The notes below the pieces were generated by a model, which was given only the letters and a program-made list of their open reading frames with translations, was not told where the DNA came from and made no database searches. Shown piece by piece: positions 7,462 through 16,777 of a DNA stretch of 32,541 bases. A program made the position numbers and the translations under genes. The DNA is taken from contig JAPKCQ010000009.1 in the NCBI GenBank assembly GCA_026421165.1, positions 1 through 32,541 on the forward strand, in the 5' to 3' direction. Source of the stretch: Lewinella sp. Lineage in GTDB: Bacteria > Bacteroidota > Bacteroidia > Chitinophagales > Saprospiraceae. Positions within the stretch are counted from its first letter, which is position 1; each line of letters opens with the position of its first letter.

Positions 7462-10155
7462 CTACTTCCATCCAAAAAAAACAGATAAATTAGGCGTAAA
7501 CCGAAGGCCAAAATTCTCAATTGAACTCACGAAAAACGTTCGGTGATCGCCGCCGAATGGAGGCTGTTGAGGTTCCACTTCCTGGTAGCGAAAAACGCGG
7601 CTCCGAGCATTTTTACGGTTGTAGACATTAAGCAGCGACAGGCCTATTTTTCCGTAAAACCCCTTGGTCCCAGGCTTGGCTCCCCACTGGTAGAATGCAG
7701 ACAAGTCGAGCCTGTGAAAGGCGGGTAGGGCACCTGCATTCAATCCTTCCCTTTGAATGTTTTCCGGTTCCAGTCTTTCGGTCGTGACGATGATGTCGGT
7801 AGCAACAGCCGGAGAGAAACGGTTGCCCGTCCGGTACTGCCATCCGAGAGAGAATAGCCAGTGATTGGTTTCAAACGAGTTTACCCATTTGAGTTGGTGG
7901 CGGCGGTCATTGGCGGCGGGAAAAAAATTATCGGAGATCTCGGTGAAGCGCCAGTCGGTTTTACTCAGGGAATAGATTGCCCAGGAATTAAAGTTCTTCC
8001 AGCGCTTCTTGACCAACAGGTCAGCCCCAATAGCCCGGCTTGCACCGTTGAAAAAGGTGTCGCCTGGGTCCGTTGAGCTGAGCAGGTTGAGGGAGGATAA
8101 ATTGGATATTCGTTTGTGGTAGGCTTCTACGTCGATAAGCCACCCTTTCTTCTGCCAGAGCGCACCGACGGTTGCTTCCTGAGCACCGGAGACTAGAATA
8201 TCTTCGCCGTCGGCGAGGGCCCACAACGGGGTAACCCCACTGAGTTGGTCGAAATCCAGTTCAATGATTTCGTTGAAGAATTGGTGGTTCTCTCCGTAGC
8301 CTGCTTTTAGCAGGAGGTTTTTTGAAAGTTGGTAACTGGTGGTTAGCCGGGGTTCGGCGTAGACCACATTATTAGGGGCATAATATTGAAGCCGCATACC
8401 GATTTTGGCCCGCCAGGCTTTAAAGGGTTGTATGGTGTAGGTCCCGTAGGCTACGGCATTGTCTCCATTGAAAGGTTCCTGCTGAGCATCGAACTCTTCG
8501 TCGGAATTCGCTTCACTATAGCTGAAGGCACTGTTCAGCCGTTGGAATTGAAGCCCTGCTTTAATGGAACTCTGTTGGCCTACTGGCCGGAAGTAATCAG
8601 CTTTAACCGTGAAGTCACTGATGGTACTTTCTCTACCATCTTCAAAACTATTTTCGAAGCCCTGTATATCGAGTTCGAACGCAGTGAAGTTTTCATTGCG
8701 GTAGTCTGAGTGAGACACTTGCAGCCCAATATTACTACCTCCAGGTAATTGGCGTTTAAGGGAGGCACTAAGGCCGTTATTACGGGTGCTTATCGCTTCG
8801 GAAGTAGCCAGGTCAATCTCAATTTGCTCGAATGTTACCTCGTTCGCAAAGACATCGGATTGGAGAAATCCGCTGATGGTGACGGAGGTCTGCCGGTCAG
8901 GGTTCCATTGCCAACGGGCGTTGAGCTCGGTAAAATTGAAGGCTTGGTTCGTACTCTCTAGCGAATCGTTAACGCTAATATCAACGCTGCCAAAAGATAA
9001 GGTGTTGAGGGAGGTATTCTGAAAGACCTGCCGTTGAAAACTCTGGTAGGTCGGGTTGTCAAATGGACCGGTGAGGGACGTCCGCGCGGAAACATGGAGG
9101 TCGGACTTGCCTTTAATGATGGGGAACTTCACGTAAGCATCCACATGCGTGAGGTTGATGGTAGCACCAACTTCCGGCCGGTCGATGATCTTTCTGGAAG
9201 TATTCATCTCCACCACCCCGGAAAGCCGGCCGCCATAACTGGCTTCCGCTTGGCCGCGCCAGATGCGCATTTCATCGACTAGGTTTGGGGAGAAGAAAGA
9301 GATCATGCCGAAGTAATGACCGGAGGCGTAAACGTTGATGCCGTCCCAGAGAACGTGCGTTTGATCGGGTGCCCCACCACGAATGCTCAATTTTCCGGCA
9401 GACTCGTCTGGAGAGTTAATGCCAGGAAGTAGTTGGGCGGAGCGATAGACCTCTTTTTCGGTGAATCCCGGCAGAGCGGAGAGCCGACTTGGCTGGACAA
9501 TTACTTCGCGTCCTTCGAGGGAAGAAGTAACGCCGTCGGTTAGGTATTCAATGACTTCTATCGAGGTAAGTTCAATGCCGGAGGGCTGTAGTGCCAGTAC
9601 GGGACACTGCGCACCGGCGGCGTCGCTGACGGCCACGCGGAGTTGTTGGTAGCCGAGGAAATAAAAGGTCAGGCTATCGGCTGGGCGGGCGGTGATTTTC
9701 CGGCGGCACCAGCCGTCGTTGTCGGAATAGAAGCTTTGCTCGCCGTTGTTTAGGGCAGACGTTACGAAGGGCAATTCGGCGCCGTGCTCATCGGTGAGGC
9801 GTACGCATATTTCCCAGTCAACGGGCGTACCGGGGGGGAGGGTAGTGAGGACTACGTAGCCACCCGACAGGGTTTTGGCTTGGATGCCGGTGTGCTTAAA
9901 GAGGTAGTTCTCGACTTCCGGCCAGGCGGCGTCTTTAAAGTTGCGGTCGATGATTTTATCGCCGAGGGTATTGGCGAGGTAGGAGAAGGTTAGGGAATAT
10001 CCCCGCTCCAACTCGGTAAGGATGTCGGTTAGCAGGCGTTGTTCGTAATTAGCGGTAAGGCGAAAGTCTGGAGTCTCTTGGGCGTGTAATGTTTGCTGCC
10101 CGGTTGGCAGAAAGAGAAAGAATACAGAGAGGAATAAGAACCAGATGAAGCGCAT
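7462..10155 (-). CDS. TonB-dependent receptor with N-terminal STN (secretin/TonB short N-terminus) domain, FecA-type
   Basis: Signal peptide, STN-like 'LLTDILTELERGYSLTFSYLANTLGDKII...', plug 'LPGFTEKEVYRSAQLLPGINSPDESAGKLSIRGGAPDQTHVLWDGINVY', C-terminal beta-barrel ending in aromatic residue context. Confidence 0.9.
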   Translation of the reverse strand: MRFIWFLFLSVFFLFLPTGQQTLHAQETPDFRLTANYEQRLLTDILTELERGYSLTFSYLANTLGDKIIDRNFKDAAWPEVENYLFKHTGIQAKTLSGGYVVLTTLPPGTPVDWEICVRLTDEHGAELPFVTSALNNGEQSFYSDNDGWCRRKITARPADSLTFYFLGYQQLRVAVSDAAGAQCPVLALQPSGIELTSIEVIEYLTDGVTSSLEGREVIVQPSRLSALPGFTEKEVYRSAQLLPGINSPDESAGKLSIRGGAPDQTHVLWDGINVYASGHYFGMISFFSPNLVDEMRIWRGQAEASYGGRLSGVVEMNTSRKIIDRPEVGATINLTHVDAYVKFPIIKGKSDLHVSARTSLTGPFDNPTYQSFQRQVFQNTSLNTLSFGSVDISVNDSLESTNQAFNFTELNARWQWNPDRQTSVTISGFLQSDVFANEVTFEQIEIDLATSEAISTRNNGLSASLKRQLPGGSNIGLQVSHSDYRNENFTAFELDIQGFENSFEDGRESTISDFTVKADYFRPVGQQSSIKAGLQFQRLNSAFSYSEANSDEEFDAQQEPFNGDNAVAYGTYTIQPFKAWRAKIGMRLQYYAPNNVVYAEPRLTTSYQLSKNLLLKAGYGENHQFFNEIIELDFDQLSGVTPLWALADGEDILVSGAQEATVGALWQKKGWLIDVEAYHKRISNLSSLNLLSSTDPGDTFFNGASRAIGADLLVKKRWKNFNSWAIYSLSKTDWRFTEISDNFFPAANDRRHQLKWVNSFETNHWLFSLGWQYRTGNRFSPAVATDIIVTTERLEPENIQREGLNAGALPAFHRLDLSAFYQWGAKPGTKGFYGKIGLSLLNVYNRKNARSRVFRYQEVEPQQPPFGGDHRTFFVSSIENFGLRFTPNLSVFFGWK

Positions 10156-10182
10156 GTAGTGAATTTGGGGGGGAGGTTATGT

Positions 10183-10264
10183 TACTGGACATTTGTGTTT
10201 CCTTCTCTTCCCGGCCTCTCTCCTGGGGAGAGGGGAGACGTGGCAGGCGACAAAGTGTCCGGTA
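10183..10264. repeat. Nested inverted repeat (outer TACYGGACA..TTTGT arms, inner CCTCTC/GAGAGG hairpin)
   Basis: TACTGGACATTTGTG (10183-10197) vs reverse complement of GACAAAGTGTCCGGTA (10249-10264); inner CCTCTCTCC/GGGGAGAGG at 10215-10233. Confidence 0.75.
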
Positions 10265-10278
10265 GCATGGTTGAGTAA

Positions 10279-11259
10279 TTATTTGGGCGATAGGGTAACT
10301 TTTTCACCTTGGCGTTGGTACTTCAGGCTCTCCAGCGGTAGGAGGGCGATTTGGAGGGCCAGGTCGAGAGAGTCGTGCGGGAAACCGGTATTGATGAGCT
10401 GTTCCAAATCATGACCGATAGGAAGTTGTATTTCGATATCGTACTGGCGCTCCAGTTCGGCGATGACTTCGGAGAGGGGTCGGGCGTTGAAAACGGAGCG
10501 ACCGTTTAGCCAGTCGAGGCTTTCATTGTCCGGGATGGAAGCTTCGGAAACCAGACCATTAGCATCGATACTAACGGATTGGCCGGGGGTTAATGTATAG
10601 GTATCGGCTTCGCCCTGTCCGGCGTCAGGGGAGGAAGACTCAAAGCTGACGCCGACTTTACCGGTGGAACAGCTTACCCGCATCACGCCCTCACGGCTGT
10701 AGACGTTGAAGGAAGTTCCCAGCACCCGAACCTTGCCGCGTGGTGTATTTACAGTAAAGGGCCTACCGTCTTTTTTAACCTCAAAGTAGGCCTCCCCGTC
10801 CAGTTTTACGACTCGCTCCACTTCGTCTCCATTGAAGGCGAAGGAGGTTACAGCATTGAGCTGAACGGAGGAGCCATCGGGGAGGTCTGCTTGTTCGGTA
10901 GTACCGGCGGCGGCCATTAATTCAAGGTCTACACCCGGGCGGAGTAGGAAGATAGCAGTAATCAATAGTAAAACGGCAGCGGCTGCTCCCATCCAGTAAA
11001 CGGGGTTCAAACGGAGGACCTTAGCTCCTTTAACTTCCCCTGTACCTGCGGGCGCGCCCAACTGCTTACGGCGTTCCTTAAGTTCTGCCAAGGCACCCTG
11101 GGCATCATAGGCGGGCCGTTGAAGTTCTTTAGCCGTCTGCGCCAACCGCTCGTACTCGGCAAAGCCCGGACGCGCCTTAAGCTCTCGTTCTTCGGCCTCG
11201 CTGAGCGAGCCGCCGAGCCAGCGGCCCAGTAAATCATCCTTATTGAAGTTTTCTTCCAT
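10279..11259 (-). CDS. FecR family anti-sigma factor (ORF track start 11307; Met at 11259 preferred)
   Basis: TM segment 'VYWMGAAAAVLLLITAIFLL', FecR-type 'TTEQADLPDGSSVQLNAVTSFAF...RVVKLDGEAYFEVKKDGRPFTVNTPRGKVRVLGTSFNVYS'. Confidence 0.9.
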   Translation of the reverse strand: MEENFNKDDLLGRWLGGSLSEAEERELKARPGFAEYERLAQTAKELQRPAYDAQGALAELKERRKQLGAPAGTGEVKGAKVLRLNPVYWMGAAAAVLLLITAIFLLRPGVDLELMAAAGTTEQADLPDGSSVQLNAVTSFAFNGDEVERVVKLDGEAYFEVKKDGRPFTVNTPRGKVRVLGTSFNVYSREGVMRVSCSTGKVGVSFESSSPDAGQGEADTYTLTPGQSVSIDANGLVSEASIPDNESLDWLNGRSVFNARPLSEVIAELERQYDIEIQLPIGHDLEQLINTGFPHDSLDLALQIALLPLESLKYQRQGEKVTLSPK

Positions 11260-11316
11260 GCTTGTCGGTTGCGAGACTATAAACGAAACAGGGTAGGTCG
11301 TTTTCACCCTACCTGC

Positions 11317-11835
11317 TTAGAGTGATTTATGAATTTTTCTCAGATCGAGCAATGCACGGCTCATTCTTTTTTCTACTGCTTTCTGGCTGATGTTGAGGAG
11401 TTCGGCGATCTCGCGGTACTTCATCTCTTCCACTCTGTTTAGCAGAAAAACCTCGCGGGCACCTGCGGGTAAAGCAGCAATCGCCCGTTCCAGTTTCTCG
11501 CGAAATTCGTTCTCTTCCATCAGGTCCTGCGGGGTCTCACTTTTCTCGCTGATTCCCGCCTGGTGCGCATTGAATTTGAGGACCACTTTAGCGTGCTCCA
11601 CCTGGTTGAAGAAAAGGTTCTCCGCCACCCGAAACACAAAGGCTTTGGCTTTTTCGGGCGCCACCTTTGCACAGTTGTCCCACAATTTAAGAAAAGCATC
11701 CTGAACGAGGTCCTCGGCCTTGCCCGCATCGCCAGTCCGATATATAAGGAAGTTACGCAGCAGGGGAGCTACGCGCAGGAAGGTCTGGTCATAGACCGAC
11801 TCTTCGCAAACACCCTTGGTGGGTTCTTCCTTCAT
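11317..11835 (-). CDS. ECF-type RNA polymerase sigma factor (FecI-like)
   Basis: Sigma region 2 'AEDLVQDAFLKLWDN', region 4 'LPAGAREVFLLNRVEEMKYREIAELLNISQKAVEKRMSRAL'. Confidence 0.92.
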   Translation of the reverse strand: MKEEPTKGVCEESVYDQTFLRVAPLLRNFLIYRTGDAGKAEDLVQDAFLKLWDNCAKVAPEKAKAFVFRVAENLFFNQVEHAKVVLKFNAHQAGISEKSETPQDLMEENEFREKLERAIAALPAGAREVFLLNRVEEMKYREIAELLNISQKAVEKRMSRALLDLRKIHKSL

Positions 11836-11993
11836 TTCGTATTAAAAGAATTATTGAAAAAATGAGAAGTGGGGTAGGGTAAAGTTATCCCTTCCTGTTT
11901 GAGGGGGCAAATTACGCATCCTGTACGAAGGGTGCTATCATCAAAACCAGGTTTGTGCAGTTACGGCTGCCAGCCTCCCCTAAAAATAACTTT

Positions 11994-13508
11994 ATGTTTA
12001 AGTTCAAAGTAACCAACGTCTTCTACATCCTTCTCCTTGCCCTAACCTTCACCGTCGTCTCTTGCGACGAAGACTCGCTACAGGAAGACATCACCCCTAA
12101 TCTCCCCGCCACGGAGGTACAAAACCAGCTGAATATGGCAGTAGGCCGCGCGCTGCCGCCTGATGATAATACTTCCGCCGATTCCATGTGTTTTACGTTC
12201 AATTTTCCACTCGAACTTACACTGGAAGACGGTAGTACAGTTACCGTAGCCGATGAGGAAGCGCTGGAAGACGCTTTCCTGGATGCCAGATTCGCTGATA
12301 ACTTTGTCGCTGACTTCGTTTACCCCTTTTCCCTAACCCTTTCCGACGGTTCTGAAACGAGCGTTGGTGACTTTGAAGGCCTCATGGAGGTGCTCATCGA
12401 TTGCTTCGGCGACTTCGAAGATTGGGACGATGAAGGTGACTGGGACGACCACGGCGATTGCCCCGCTGACTTCGACCTTGCTGGCTCCTGTTTCGAACTG
12501 GTGTTCCCCATCACCGTAATCTCCGGTACCGGAGAAACAGAAATCACTGACGAAGAAGCCTTTGACGAGTTCCTGATCAGCCTCAACCCTAACGATGCGG
12601 TGCCTTTCCGCTTCGCTTTTCCCTTCTCTGTACTTTTGGATGACGACGATGAGATCGTTGTAATCAGCAGCAACGAAGACCTGGAAGAAGTGCTCGAAGA
12701 TTGCGACTTTAGGGAGTGGGATGATGATGATTTAGACGATTGCTTCGGCTTCGGTCTGGGAGGAGATTGCTTTGAGATTAATTTCCCGCTAACGCTGTTG
12801 ATCAACGATCAACCCGTAATCCTCGACGACGAAGAAGACTTGCTTGAAGTATTGGGTAACCTGGAGCAGGATGGCGAAGTGGACATCGAACTGGAGTTTC
12901 CCGTTTCCATTACACTGCTCAGCGACGACAGCGTTGTGACCGCCAATAGTGAGGAAGAACTAGAAGAGACCATCGAAGACGCCTGCGATTGGGACGATGA
13001 TGATGACGAAGACTGGGACATCAACGAAGGCTACGGCTGCTTTGAAATCAACTTCCCGCTCAACCTGACCATCAACGGTGAAACGGTTACCATCAACAGC
13101 GAAGAAGACTTCGCTACCATCTTTATTGACCTGGACGGAGACGTAGGACTTGACATCGAACTAGCTTACCCCGTTACCGTAACCGTTTTTGCTGACAGCA
13201 GCACAGTGGTAATCAACAACGAAGAAGAGTGGGAAGCCCTCTGTGATGCCTGCCACTTCGATGGCGGAGACGGCGGCTTTGATGACGAATGCTTTTCTTT
13301 CAATTTTCCACTGAATGTTCTCGTTGACGGTGAAACCATAACGATAGCATCTGAAGAAGGCCTGGTGGCACTCTTTACGGACTTCGACCTGGAAGCAGCC
13401 TTCGGCGGTTTCTCCTTCCCATTTAGCGTTACCATCGAAGATTCAGGAGAGGTTGTTACCGTGAACAACGAAGAAGAGTTTGCTGCACTAGCAATACGCT
13501 GTGAATAA
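11994..13508 (+). CDS. Acidic repeat lipoprotein of unknown function, five Cys-bounded double repeats
   Basis: ATG at 11994 followed by signal peptide and lipobox 'LTFTVVSC'; repeats begin at Cys codons 12189, 12489, 12768, 13038 and 13290, each containing two 'FPhxhxhxxxxxhxxxxEE(E/D)h' half-repeats. Confidence 0.85.
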   Translation: MFKFKVTNVFYILLLALTFTVVSCDEDSLQEDITPNLPATEVQNQLNMAVGRALPPDDNTSADSMCFTFNFPLELTLEDGSTVTVADEEALEDAFLDARFADNFVADFVYPFSLTLSDGSETSVGDFEGLMEVLIDCFGDFEDWDDEGDWDDHGDCPADFDLAGSCFELVFPITVISGTGETEITDEEAFDEFLISLNPNDAVPFRFAFPFSVLLDDDDEIVVISSNEDLEEVLEDCDFREWDDDDLDDCFGFGLGGDCFEINFPLTLLINDQPVILDDEEDLLEVLGNLEQDGEVDIELEFPVSITLLSDDSVVTANSEEELEETIEDACDWDDDDDEDWDINEGYGCFEINFPLNLTINGETVTINSEEDFATIFIDLDGDVGLDIELAYPVTVTVFADSSTVVINNEEEWEALCDACHFDGGDGGFDDECFSFNFPLNVLVDGETITIASEEGLVALFTDFDLEAAFGGFSFPFSVTIEDSGEVVTVNNEEEFAALAIRCE

Positions 13509-13587
13509 CACTTTAATGTTGTCAACAGCTATGATTCAGGAGGGCGATTCCGTTCTGCTTGATTAGAGACGAATTCATTTACGCTTT

Positions 13588-13622
13588 AGCGCCGTCTGGG
13601 ATTTTCCTGGGCGGCGTTTTTT
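13588..13622 (+). terminator. Rho-independent terminator after the acidic repeat lipoprotein gene
   Basis: GCGCCG..loop..GGGCGGCG stem followed by TTTTTT (13617-13622). Confidence 0.75.
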
Positions 13623-13625
13623 GTA

Positions 13626-15440
13626 TCATCCCACAACCACCCGCCGCTTACGCAAAGTCCCAGACTCCGAAGTCTCCTGCAAAACCCCTTCCTCTCCAGT
13701 ATTAATCTCCGCAGCATTGCCCTCATCCGTATCAATGTGCATCTCCAGTTTATACTTCGGAGAGACACGGATAAGGACGTTGCCGAAGGTGAGTGAACGC
13801 TCTCCGCTGCCAACCGCTACTTCCACGATATCACGGTCCTTAACACCAAAAACGGTGGCATCTTCCGGCGTCATGTGGATGTGACGCCAGGCGCAGATCA
13901 CGCCGTCTTCGAGCAGGAACTCTCCGGCGGAGCCGATCAGTTTGCAGCCCGGGGTGTCCTCTACTTTTCCGGACTCACGGACCGGGGCGTCGATGCCCAG
14001 GAAGAACTCGTCCGTTCGGCTGATCTCCAGCTGGTCTTTGCTCCGTACGGGGCCGAGGACACGGACGCGCTCGATGGTGTTACGAGGGCCGACAACAGTA
14101 ACCGTCTCTTCGGCAGCGAACTGCCCGGGCTGACTTAGCCATTTGCGAACCTTGAGTTCGTGCCCTTTGCCAAAGAGCGCATCTACCGTTTCTTGACGGA
14201 GGTGGATGTGGCGGGCGGAGATGGCGACGGGGATGGTTGGCATGGTGTTGACGGCGTCGGCCTTCTCGATCATTTTACCGCATTCGAGGGCGATGGCGAG
14301 CTGCTCGTCGGTCCGAACCGCCAGCAGTTTTACCCGGCTGTGTTGCATGCTGAAATCGATGACGGGGATCGTTTCCAGTAGCTGGACGGCAGCATTTTTG
14401 TCTTCGTTGATGATGGCGCCCAGGTAGCCGAGGCGCTGGCTGGCACGGTGGCGGATGACCGGGCTGTTCTCCCCGATACCGCCGGTAAATACGATCGCAT
14501 CGACCCCGCCCATGACGGCAGCGTAGGCGCCGATGTATTTGCGTAGCCGGTGGGTGAATACCTGTACGGCGAGCTGGCAATCGGCGTCGCCTTTGGCGGA
14601 TTTGTCGAGGATTGTCCGCATATCGTTGCCGGCGCCGGAGAGGCCGGCCAGTCCGCTTTTACGGTTCAGGAGGTCGTCGATTTCTTCGGGGCTGAGCCCG
14701 GCCTGTTTTTGTAAGTAGGGGAGAATACTGGGGTCTATATCGCCGGAGCGGGTGCCCATCACGAGGCCTTCGAGCGGCGTCATGCCCATGCTCGTTTCCA
14801 CGGAGCGGCCGAATTCTATGGCGGCCACGGAGCAGCCGTTGCCGAGGTGGCAAGTGATAATGCGCAGGTCTTTCGGTTGCGCGTCCAGGTAGCGGGCGGC
14901 GGCGGCGGCGACGTATTTGTGGCTCGTGCCGTGGAAGCCGTAGCGCCGGATGCCGTGCTCGGCCATCAGGTCTTTCGGCAGGGCGTAGGTTTTGGCGCGG
15001 CGGGGCATGTTCTGGTGGAAAGCCGTGTCGAATACCGCGAAATGATCCACATCGGGGAAGAGCTCGCGGGCGGCTTGGATGCCGCGTAGGTTGATGGGGT
15101 TGTGGAGCGGGGCTAATTTTTCAAGGGCTTCAATTTTAGCTTCCACCGCTTCATCAACGCGTACGGCGTGGTCAAAATCTTCGCCGCCGTGGACGACGCG
15201 GTGGCCTACGCCAGCGATTGGGGTGTCTTTCAGTTTGTCCTTCAGCACTTCCAGGCAAACGGCGATGGCGCGTTCGGGGCCCTTGCTTTCTAGCTCGATT
15301 ATGGTGCCGTCGGAGAATTCAATTACGGGCGCGTCGAGGAGCCGTTCGGCGCTCATTTCCAGGCTGCGCTTACCGGTGGCGGGGTTGATTACTGCGGCCT
15401 TTACGGAGGAGGAGCCGGCGTTTATTACCAGGATTTGCAT
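13626..15440 (-). CDS. Fused acetate kinase (N-terminal ~400 aa) and PduL-type phosphate acyltransferase (C-terminal ~200 aa)
   Basis: AckA motifs 'ILVINAGSSSVKAAV', 'GHRVVHGGEDF', 'HLGNGCSVAAIEFGRSVETSMGMTPLEGLVMGTRSGDIDP', 'VFTGGIGENS'; then PduL motifs 'VAISARHIHLRQE' and 'CAWRHIHMTPEDA' in the same frame with no stop. Confidence 0.9.
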   Translation of the reverse strand: MQILVINAGSSSVKAAVINPATGKRSLEMSAERLLDAPVIEFSDGTIIELESKGPERAIAVCLEVLKDKLKDTPIAGVGHRVVHGGEDFDHAVRVDEAVEAKIEALEKLAPLHNPINLRGIQAARELFPDVDHFAVFDTAFHQNMPRRAKTYALPKDLMAEHGIRRYGFHGTSHKYVAAAAARYLDAQPKDLRIITCHLGNGCSVAAIEFGRSVETSMGMTPLEGLVMGTRSGDIDPSILPYLQKQAGLSPEEIDDLLNRKSGLAGLSGAGNDMRTILDKSAKGDADCQLAVQVFTHRLRKYIGAYAAVMGGVDAIVFTGGIGENSPVIRHRASQRLGYLGAIINEDKNAAVQLLETIPVIDFSMQHSRVKLLAVRTDEQLAIALECGKMIEKADAVNTMPTIPVAISARHIHLRQETVDALFGKGHELKVRKWLSQPGQFAAEETVTVVGPRNTIERVRVLGPVRSKDQLEISRTDEFFLGIDAPVRESGKVEDTPGCKLIGSAGEFLLEDGVICAWRHIHMTPEDATVFGVKDRDIVEVAVGSGERSLTFGNVLIRVSPKYKLEMHIDTDEGNAAEINTGEEGVLQETSESGTLRKRRVVVG

Positions 15441-15616
15441 AGGTGTTTGTGCTTTTGGTTCGGTGGTATTTTAGGACTAACGCGCAGGGTGGGGCTGGGT
15501 TTTATGGCTTTGTCTTTTTTCGGGCGCTGACGCGGGATGCAGGGGGAGGTTTTTGGAGAGCCCCGGACTCTGCTGCTCCAAAACCTTTCACCGCACCAGC
15601 GGCCGCGCCACTAAAA

Positions 15617-16777
15617 TCACCCCGCCCGCTGCTTCAGGAAAGCCGTAATCAAAAACGCCCCCAAAGCAAAGCCGAGCAATACCATAAAACTAAGCCGCAA
15701 ACTACTGATGCTGGACAGGAAACCCAGCAGCGCCGGGCTACCCAAAAAGCCAACGTAGCCCAATCCCGCTACCACCGCAATGCCCTCCGAAGAAGAAACA
15801 CCCTTCGTCTTTCCCGCCAGTCGGAACAACTCCGGAATGATGACCGAGAAACCCAGCCCGACTAATGCAAAACCCAGCAAGGCCACACCGTAAACTTCGC
15901 TTAAAACCGCCACGAAACCCAAACTCGCCAGCAGCGTCCCGCCCATGATAATCTTTAGCGGACCGAAGCGGCTGGATATCCCATCGCCCCAAAATCGGCC
16001 CAGCATCATGGTTATTGAAAAGGCCACGAACCCGAAGCTAGCAAGCTGATCGGACGGTATTTTTACGATGTCCAGCATGTATAATTTACTCCAGTGCTCA
16101 ATCGCGCCCTCGCTACCCATGATCATGAAACTGAGCACCGCCAGCCCGAGTAACGGCCGTAATAAGCCGATTTTGAAGCCGCCGTCGCCCTGCTCCGCCT
16201 CCGCACTGACCCGGTCTCGGTAAGCTCCGCAGAGGTAAAGGTTCGTGCTAACAATAAAGATAGCTACCGCCGCCATGTGCCAAACCGGCGCGGTAAACCA
16301 ACCAATAATGAGGCTGCCAATACCTGCTCCAATGACGCCGCCCATGCTGAAAAAACCGTGGGCTGCCGACATGAAGTTCTGCTCGTCTTCCTTCTCCAGT
16401 TCGGAAACGAGGGCGTTCATCCCAATGTCCGTAAGTGAGGCCATGGTGCCAGCCACAAAGAGTAGTCCGCAAAGGGAGGCAAGACTGGTGGCGAGTACCG
16501 GCCCCAGCATCGCAAGGCTGAAGGCACAAATGGCGATGATGGTCGTTCGTCCCAGCCCAATCCACCTAATGATGGCCGTGGAAACCGGGATGGTAACCAA
16601 CAGGCCAATAGAAAATGCAAGAAGCGCGAGGCCGAGTGCTCCGTCGTCAATGCCGAGTTTGTCCTTCACGGTCGGGATGTACAGCGCCCAGGTGCCTACC
16701 ACGATGTTGAGGGAGGCAAATACCCAGGCGGGAGCGAGGTAACGGCGGTTGCGGAGAATGAGGCGTAGTGACTGCAT
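15617..16777 (-). CDS. Major facilitator superfamily transporter (YbjJ/FucP-like)
   Basis: 12-TM-like hydrophobic profile, 'LNIVVGTWALYIPTVKDKLGIDDGALGLALLAFSIGLL', 'MLGRFWGDGISSRFG'. Confidence 0.85.
   Translation of the reverse strand: MQSLRLILRNRRYLAPAWVFASLNIVVGTWALYIPTVKDKLGIDDGALGLALLAFSIGLLVTIPVSTAIIRWIGLGRTTIIAICAFSLAMLGPVLATSLASLCGLLFVAGTMASLTDIGMNALVSELEKEDEQNFMSAAHGFFSMGGVIGAGIGSLIIGWFTAPVWHMAAVAIFIVSTNLYLCGAYRDRVSAEAEQGDGGFKIGLLRPLLGLAVLSFMIMGSEGAIEHWSKLYMLDIVKIPSDQLASFGFVAFSITMMLGRFWGDGISSRFGPLKIIMGGTLLASLGFVAVLSEVYGVALLGFALVGLGFSVIIPELFRLAGKTKGVSSSEGIAVVAGLGYVGFLGSPALLGFLSSISSLRLSFMVLLGFALGAFLITAFLKQRAG

Noticed and set aside
12320-13525. Serine-rich minus-strand ORFs (12320-12805, 12809-13024, 13166-13525)
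   Set aside because: They are the antisense reading of the Asp/Glu-rich repeat gene; Ser-rich low complexity is a codon mirror artefact.
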